From: Pseudonocardia endophytica
GTDB lineage: Bacteria > Actinomycetota > Actinomycetes > Mycobacteriales > Pseudonocardiaceae
Length of the DNA: 64,000 bases
Assembly (NCBI RefSeq): GCF_004339565.1
Contig: NZ_SMFZ01000002.1
Location: forward strand, 2,976,001-3,040,000
Reading direction: 5' to 3'
In this document: piece after piece, positions 63,062 through 64,000 of the stretch
Numbering within the stretch: the stretch's first letter is position 1
How the letters are laid out: every line of letters starts with the position of its first letter
Notes under the pieces: model-generated
The model's database searches: none
Told to the model about the DNA's origin: nothing
Seen by the model: only the letters and a program-made list of their open reading frames with translations
Translations under genes and position numbers: made by a program

Positions 63062-63116
63062 CCGAACGAACGGCACCTTCGAGCAGTGTGATTGCGCGAA
63101 GGTGCCGTTCGTTCGG
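63062..63116. terminator. 24 bp stem terminator, same family as the one at 37174
   Basis: The left arm (63062-63085) and right arm (63093-63116) pair over 24 positions with one mismatch; the core is ACGGCACCTTCG / CGAAGGTGCCGT. Loop GTGTGAT matches the loop of the terminator at 37174-37220. It lies between convergent genes (dipeptidase and DUF309). Confidence 0.8.
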
Positions 63117-63160
63117 GAAGGGAGTGGGCGGCGGGCCCGCGGGGCCGGGTGGAGGCGGGG

Positions 63161-63643
63161 TCAGCCGCGGAGGCGGGGGCACAGCCCGTCCGCCGGCGCA
63201 TCGCCGTCCGTTCCGATCCGCTCCACCAGGTCGTCGGCATGGCGGCAGATCCCGTCGAGGTCCAGGCCGGCCGGGGCCGGAACGGTCGCGCCGACCCGCC
63301 ATCGCCGCACCCCTTCGGCGCCGCGCTCGAGCAACGAGACCGCACCACGGGCGTTGCCGCGCTGGGCGTGCGTCAGCCCGACGGCCACCTGCGCCAGTGC
63401 CCGCCACAGCTCACGGGTCTCCGGCCCGGCCGCCTTCCAGACGCCCTCCAGGACCTCGTGCGCCTGGAACGGCAGGCCGTCGTCGAGCAGTCGCTGGGCC
63501 TCGGCGACCGCGTCGTCGGGTTCGAGCACCAGGTCCTCCGGTACCCGCTCGACGCCATCGGCACCGTGTGGCAACGGGCGTCCGGCCGCGTCCCGCGGGC
63601 GCGCGTTGCGTGCCCGGCCCTGCTCGTCGCGGTCCCGTGCCAT
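63161..63643 (-). CDS. DUF309 domain protein
   Basis: A 160-aa protein. After a basic N-terminus (MARDRDEQGRARNARPRDAA) the DUF309 helical domain reads AVAEAQRLLDDGLPFQAHEV, LEGVWKAAGPETRELWRALA and QVAVGLTHAQRGNARGAVSL with the conserved H-E of the family (FQAHEVLE) and the HAQRGN stretch. DUF309 proteins are small, of unknown biochemical role, in actinobacteria and cyanobacteria. The ATG at 63643 is chosen. It is divergent from the last SDR by 34 bp. Confidence 0.8.
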   Translation of the reverse strand: MARDRDEQGRARNARPRDAAGRPLPHGADGVERVPEDLVLEPDDAVAEAQRLLDDGLPFQAHEVLEGVWKAAGPETRELWRALAQVAVGLTHAQRGNARGAVSLLERGAEGVRRWRVGATVPAPAGLDLDGICRHADDLVERIGTDGDAPADGLCPRLRG

Positions 63644-63665
63644 GTGACCGACCCTGGCACACGAC

Positions 63666-63671
63666 TACGGT
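63666..63671 (+). promoter_or_regulatory. -10 box of a probable leaderless promoter (last SDR)
   Basis: TACGGT, then 6 bases, then the ATG at 63678. The upstream region also reads TGTGAC 17 bases before the box as a weak -35. Confidence 0.5.
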
Positions 63672-63677
63672 CGCGGC

Positions 63678-64000
63678 ATGAGTGATCTCTTCGACGTCGG
63701 CGGCAAGGTTGCCGTCGTCACCGGCGGTACGAGCGGGATCGGGCGCATGATCGCCCGGGGTTTCGCCGAGGCAGGGGCGACGGTCTACGTCTCCAGCCGC
63801 AAGGCGGACGCGGTCGCCGAGACCGCCGCCGAGCTCGGCGTCACCGGGATCGCCGCGGACCTCTCCACCGAGGCCGAGTGCCTGCGGCTCGCCTCCGAGG
63901 TCGGCGGCCGCGAACAGCGGGTCGACGTGCTGGTGAACAACGCGGGCGCGACCTGGGGCGCGCCGTTGGAGGACTTCCCCGCGGCGGCGTGGGACAAGGT
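63678..64000 (+). CDS. SDR-family oxidoreductase (3' end outside window)
   Basis: The first 107 codons of a short-chain dehydrogenase run to the end of the window. Visible: LFDVGGKVAVVTGGTSGIGR (nucleotide loop TGGTSGIG), RMIARGFAEAGATVYVSSRK, and VDVLVNNAGATWGAPLEDF (the NNAG motif). The catalytic Ser-Tyr-Lys lies outside. It resembles the RhlG/FabG-type 3-oxoacyl reductase subgroup that opens LFDVGGKVA. The start is set by the TACGGT box 6 bases upstream. Confidence 0.85.
   Translation, partial: MSDLFDVGGKVAVVTGGTSGIGRMIARGFAEAGATVYVSSRKADAVAETAAELGVTGIAADLSTEAECLRLASEVGGREQRVDVLVNNAGATWGAPLEDFPAAAWDK

Overview
The window is very GC-rich DNA with the strong third-position G/C bias of an actinomycete. 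Its gene content points to the Pseudonocardiales: a Pseudonocardia-like organism is my best guess, made from gene content and style and not from any marker gene. Supporting signs are the N,N-dimethyl-4-nitrosoaniline-dependent (mycofactocin-type) alcohol dehydrogenase, a DprE2-like arabinogalactan-precursor reductase, two L,D-transpeptidases, NarL-type two-component pairs and several leaderless starts with a TANNNT box 6-7 bases upstream. I see no rRNA, tRNA, CRISPR array, prophage or insertion sequence. It reads as ordinary chromosome with accessory metabolism and many intergenic repeats.

Layout. 1-6.1 kb: end of a MarR-type regulator, an acyl-CoA dehydrogenase divergent from an acyl-CoA synthetase, an L,D-transpeptidase and a cysteine-desulfurase-like PLP enzyme. 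6.1-7.15 kb: a frameshifted AbiEi/DUF559 pseudogene flanked by two copies of a short GATC-ended palindrome. 7.3-9.0 kb: a two-gene operon for both subunits of a molybdenum storage protein (MosB, MosA), closed by a hairpin terminator. 9.1-18.2 kb: housekeeping and transport genes (VTT membrane protein, DUF4185 protein, enoyl-CoA hydratase, epoxide-hydrolase-like enzyme plus M24 peptidase, two MFS transporters, one with a C-terminal carboxypeptidase-regulatory-like domain). 18.4-20.5 kb: SnoaL-like protein, methyltransferase, EamA exporter. 21.0-26.7 kb: four translationally coupled genes encoding dimethylglycine oxidase, monomeric sarcosine oxidase, a Rieske betaine-monooxygenase-like oxygenase and a cysteine-synthase-like enzyme. 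Together they could take glycine betaine to glycine. Two GTTGC-N7-GCAAC dyads lie upstream.

26.9-41.1 kb: DUF4334 protein, beta-propeller lipoprotein, Cys/Met-metabolism PLP enzyme, membrane esterase, Tex with a glycine-rich tail, PtpB-like phosphatase, DEAD-box helicase, small L,D-transpeptidase, IlvD, and a BtrH-like protein. 41.1-48.1 kb: two copies of a module made of small membrane protein(s) divergent from a NarL-type histidine kinase and response regulator. 48.2-50.75 kb: an ACT-GNAT fusion that looks cut short at its C-terminus, followed by 1 kb of degenerate 19-20 bp tandem repeats and two strong inverted repeats. 50.8-64 kb: methyltransferases, DUF2256/DUF3253 protein, shikimate dehydrogenase with a repeat-derived insert, PnuC, cystathionine beta-synthase, DprE2-like SDR, NDMA-dependent alcohol dehydrogenase, O-methyltransferase with a LuxR regulator, cupin, two SDRs (one truncated by the window end), an M19 dipeptidase and a DUF309 protein.

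The most unusual things are (1) a family of about a dozen 62-64 bp intergenic imperfect palindromes, nearly all starting TGATC and ending GATCA; (2) an actinobacterial mosBA operon whose MosA seems to lack the recalled cluster-binding residues; (3) the compact betaine-to-glycine operon with its PLP partner; and (4) the 1 kb non-coding repeat tract beside a truncated acetyltransferase. Functional calls rest on family motifs read by eye; no database search was run.
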